A stretch of 36,300 nt of DNA from Gracilinema caldarium. GTDB taxonomy: Bacteria; Spirochaetota; Spirochaetia; Treponematales; Breznakiellaceae. The stretch covers positions 1 to 36,300 of the forward strand of contig NZ_JAJUHW010000029.1 in NCBI RefSeq assembly GCF_029265695.1, given 5' to 3'. This document shows, in pieces, positions 34,595 through 36,300 of this stretch. The translations under genes were made by a program, and so were the position numbers. The notes below the pieces were generated by a model. It was not told the DNA's origin and did no database searches. It saw only the letters and a program-made list of their open reading frames with translations. The stretch's first letter is position 1. Every line of letters starts with the position of its first letter.

Positions 34595-35401
34595 TTACTT
34601 TTCCATCACCCACACCACATTTTCTCCCCAGGTTTCTGCGGAAATGGTGTGAAAGGGTCGAGACTCAGTCAGGGCCAGAACTCCCAGATCCCGGACGGCG
34701 GGGATCCCCTGGCCAATAAAGCGGGGGCTCAGGTCAAGAATGACCCGGTCTGCCAAATTGTTTTTTATAAATGAGGTAATGATCGCCGATCCGCCTTCCA
34801 CAAAGAGGCTCCGTATACCCCTATGGGAGAGGAGGTCCAATACAGCGGGGAGGGAAAGCTTAAGCCTGCTCGGTACCGAATCTTGCTCTATCACAGTACG
34901 GGCAATGCTGACACCAGCCGCCATAAGGTTCCTGACGCGTTCCTCTTCATCCTGTTGTGCTGCCTTATCGTCGGGGCTTAGGTCATTTTGTTTTTCAGCG
35001 CCGATAATTAGAACCGGACCTTCATCGCTTGTTTTACAGAGGCTTGAGTTGGCCGGAGTCTGAAAACGGGCATCAAGCACGACCCTGAGGGGCTGCCGGT
35101 TTTCAGGATTTTCGGCCGGTGAGAGCCTGCATAAAAGCCGCGGGTCGTCGGCCAGCACGGTGCCTACACCGACAAGGACCGCATCGCAGTCTCGTCTCAA
35201 GATCTGCTGCACCTGGAGCGATTCGGGGGAGGAAAGGTACTTAGAGTCGCCGGTCCGTGTGGCAATTTGCCCGTCTGCGCTCTGGGCCCAGCTCAGGACC
35301 ACATAAGGCCGATTAAGAGCGGGAAGGGGGGAGGGAAGCAAATTGCTTTTAGGTTGGCGTCTTTCAAGATCTTTGTAATCGTGAACCGTGTTGGAAGGCA
35401 T
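34595..35401 (-). CDS. RibD C-terminal-type reductase, stand-alone
   Basis: A 268-residue protein of the RibD C-terminal/dihydrofolate-reductase-like fold (PF01872): PYVVLSWAQSADGQIATRTGDSKYLSSPES, DAVLVGVGTVLADDPRLLCR, LRVVLDARF and LFVEGGSAIITSF. The deaminase half of RibD is absent, as in archaeal and fungal pyrimidine reductases. It may serve riboflavin synthesis or be another NADPH reductase. ATG 35401 has no Shine-Dalgarno, and the promoter at 35407-35436 places transcription start at the ATG; the TTG at 35419 lies inside that promoter and is rejected. Confidence 0.88.
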   Translation of the reverse strand: MPSNTVHDYKDLERRQPKSNLLPSPLPALNRPYVVLSWAQSADGQIATRTGDSKYLSSPESLQVQQILRRDCDAVLVGVGTVLADDPRLLCRLSPAENPENRQPLRVVLDARFQTPANSSLCKTSDEGPVLIIGAEKQNDLSPDDKAAQQDEEERVRNLMAAGVSIARTVIEQDSVPSRLKLSLPAVLDLLSHRGIRSLFVEGGSAIITSFIKNNLADRVILDLSPRFIGQGIPAVRDLGVLALTESRPFHTISAETWGENVVWVMEK

Positions 35402-35406
35402 AGCTA

Positions 35407-35436
35407 AGTGTAGGAACAAGGGCTCTGGGGTGTCAA
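35407..35436 (-). promoter_or_regulatory. Promoter of the RibD-like reductase gene
   Basis: A perfect TTGACA (35436 to 35431), 18 bases, TACACT (35412 to 35407) on the minus strand. The start would fall on the ATG at 35401, so this is the best leaderless candidate in the window. Confidence 0.6.
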
Positions 35437-35537
35437 GGAGCAGGAGGGGAGGTTAATCTCAAAAAGAGTTTTCCATCGTTGTATAAAGTAATTTTAAAAA
35501 ATTTAACGTGAAATCTGATATTGAAAAATCAAAAAAG

Positions 35538-35566
35538 TTGCCCAAACAAAGATTTAATTATATAGA
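35538..35566 (+). promoter_or_regulatory. Promoter of the AT-rich gene
   Basis: TTGCCC (35538-35543), 17 bases, TATAGA (35561-35566), with a leader of about 27 bases that contains AGGAG (35589-35593). Confidence 0.45.
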
Positions 35567-35599
35567 TATATAAGTTTGTAATAGAAACAGGAGATTAAT

Positions 35600-36001
35600 A
35601 TGCTAGATATCGATTTTGCTATCGACATTGCAACAAGTATTTCAGTGATTGGAGCTGCTATAACTTATTTGATACAAGCAAAAAATGATAGAAAAGTGAG
35701 TAAGAAAAAAGCTGTATTAGAAACACTTCAGCCAATAACGATAAATAATATAATTAAGTTACAAGATATATATGAAGAACTGGAAGAATTTGAAACGACA
35801 CAATTGATAAGTCATAACAAAGTTAGCGGTAACAATCTTAATGTTCTTGACGTTATGGGATTCTATCATACCAAAATATCAAAAGCTTTAAGATTACTTT
35901 ATGGGGCAACGACTCCACTAGAAGTAATTGATCCGGAATTAAAAGACACTTTTAAAGACTTAACTGAGTTAAAAGATAAAAATCGAATTGCATTTAAATG
36001 A
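35600..36001 (+). CDS. AT-rich single-TM hypothetical protein, cut short by a frameshift
   Basis: A 133-residue frame that I do not recognise. A hydrophobic segment (about residues 7-25) anchors a charged, helical cytoplasmic part (NDRKVSKKKAVLETLQPI, LQDIYEELEEFE). AGGAG six bases before the ATG supports it as a real gene. It is much richer in A and T than its neighbours, a sign of transfer. The TGA at 35999 ends the frame early: one base shift later the reading continues as coding-like sequence to 36122 (see the next entry). Whether this is a mutation, a sequencing error or a programmed shift cannot be told. Confidence 0.6.
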   Translation: MLDIDFAIDIATSISVIGAAITYLIQAKNDRKVSKKKAVLETLQPITINNIIKLQDIYEELEEFETTQLISHNKVSGNNLNVLDVMGFYHTKISKALRLLYGATTPLEVIDPELKDTFKDLTELKDKNRIAFK

Positions 36002-36122
36002 AGCTGCAAAATATCTTAATGAACGTAATTTGGAAATGTGGGCTATAGAATTAAAGGCTTTGAGAAATTGTCTCAAAGATGTTCCATTAATAATATCTAA
36101 AATATATATAAATCTAATATAG
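35997..36122 (+). pseudogene. Displaced 3' part of the AT-rich gene (+1 frame)
   Basis: From codon AAT at 35997 the +1 frame reads NEAAKYLNERNLEMWAIELK and on for 41 residues to a TAG at 36120-36122, with codon and residue use like the upstream frame. Removing one A from the AAA at 35996-35998 would join the two parts into a protein of about 174 residues. The part has no start signal of its own except an internal ATG, so it is best seen as the lost C-terminus. Confidence 0.55.
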
Positions 36123-36161
36123 GTTATATTTCTAAGTTTGTTTCTAAAAAACCGGGTATAT

Positions 36162-36187
36162 GAGCCTGTAACAATTTTTGTGTAAAC
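36162..36187 (+). repeat. Left inverted repeat of the IS256-family element
   Basis: The 26 bases begin GAGCCTGTAAC and end TTTGTGTAAAC, the TGTAA/TGTGTAAA pattern of IS256-family ends. A TATACT at 36191-36196 just inside may be the transposase -10. Confidence 0.6.
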
Positions 36188-36212
36188 GGCTATACTACAA
36201 GAAGGAGTAGGT

Positions 36213-36300
36213 ATGGCCATAACGAAAGAAGTACTAGATGAACTCTTAAAAGAGTATCGGGGACCAGAGGATATTACCGGTCCAGAGGGTCTGCTCAAAC
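36213..36300 (+). CDS. IS256-family transposase, 3' partial
   Basis: The visible 29 residues (MAITKEVLDELLKEYRGPED, then ITGPEGLLK) match the N-terminus of IS256-family mutator-type transposases, which have a DDE catalytic domain further on. GAAGGAG eight bases before the ATG. The window ends inside the gene, so its integrity cannot be judged. Confidence 0.85.
   Translation, partial: MAITKEVLDELLKEYRGPEDITGPEGLLK

Larger units (their letters stand above)
36160..36300 (+). mobile_element. IS256-family insertion sequence, left end, cut by the window
   Basis: The left inverted repeat and the first 29 codons of an IS256-type transposase are present; the rest lies beyond the window. The boundary is estimated from the similarity of the repeat to IS256 ends, because the right end is not visible. 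The element lies 40 bases after the broken AT-rich gene. Confidence 0.75.

Overview
The window looks like chromosomal DNA of a free-living or gut-type spirochaete close to Treponema/Gracilinema (inference). The reasons are the family content: a GlpA-like/FAD-oxidoreductase/DUF1667 trio, soluble and membrane chemotaxis receptors, an HDOD protein, a GH9 glycosidase beside an outer-membrane protein, and a mid-GC base composition. No rRNA, tRNA or CRISPR array was seen. The genes are densely packed, with many 1-4 nt overlaps and no gene-free stretch longer than 300 bases.

Left part (1-7599, mostly + strand): a Pro/Glu-rich protein cut by the window edge, an HDOD protein and an MBL-fold hydrolase form one tight run. 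A convergent DUF4838-like gene follows, then the three-gene anaerobic glycerol-3-phosphate-oxidase-type operon with an unrecognised 150-aa gene attached. Middle-left (7583-12048, - strand): a four-gene operon with an LPG-synthase-type flippase, a GT4 glycosyltransferase, threonine aldolase and an M24 peptidase, fired from a good promoter at 12020-12048. A divergent cupin gene and leuS then share a bidirectional terminator at 12448-12481.

Middle (15108-21694, - strand): a six-TM methyl-accepting chemotaxis protein, a PH-like membrane protein, a HAD phosphatase, a small soluble diacid-sensor/receptor-tip fusion, a 119-bp nested palindromic element, a secreted outer-membrane-type protein and a GH9 glycosidase without signal peptide. 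Next (21855-28105): corA, a YgjV-like membrane protein with a GNAT-like tail, Sua5, a convergent GNAT-histidine kinase fusion, and a NiaP-like transporter.

Right part (28205-34406, - strand): a compact branched-chain amino-acid operon, ilvD-leuC-leuD-ilvB-ilvN, from dihydroxyacid dehydratase to acetolactate synthase. ilvC, leuA and leuB are not in the window. Upstream lies a stand-alone RibD C-terminal-type reductase. The last 700 bases are different: an AT-rich, single-TM gene broken by a one-base frameshift, then the left end of an IS256-family insertion sequence running off the window.

The most unusual items are the GNAT-histidine kinase-novel C-terminus protein (24634-26586), the diacid-sensor/receptor-tip mini-protein (18032-18625), the nested palindrome at 18691-18809, a terminator-like hairpin that contains the MCP Shine-Dalgarno, and several genes that appear leaderless. 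I found no clear multi-gene system of an undescribed kind; the candidates for novelty are single proteins and control elements.
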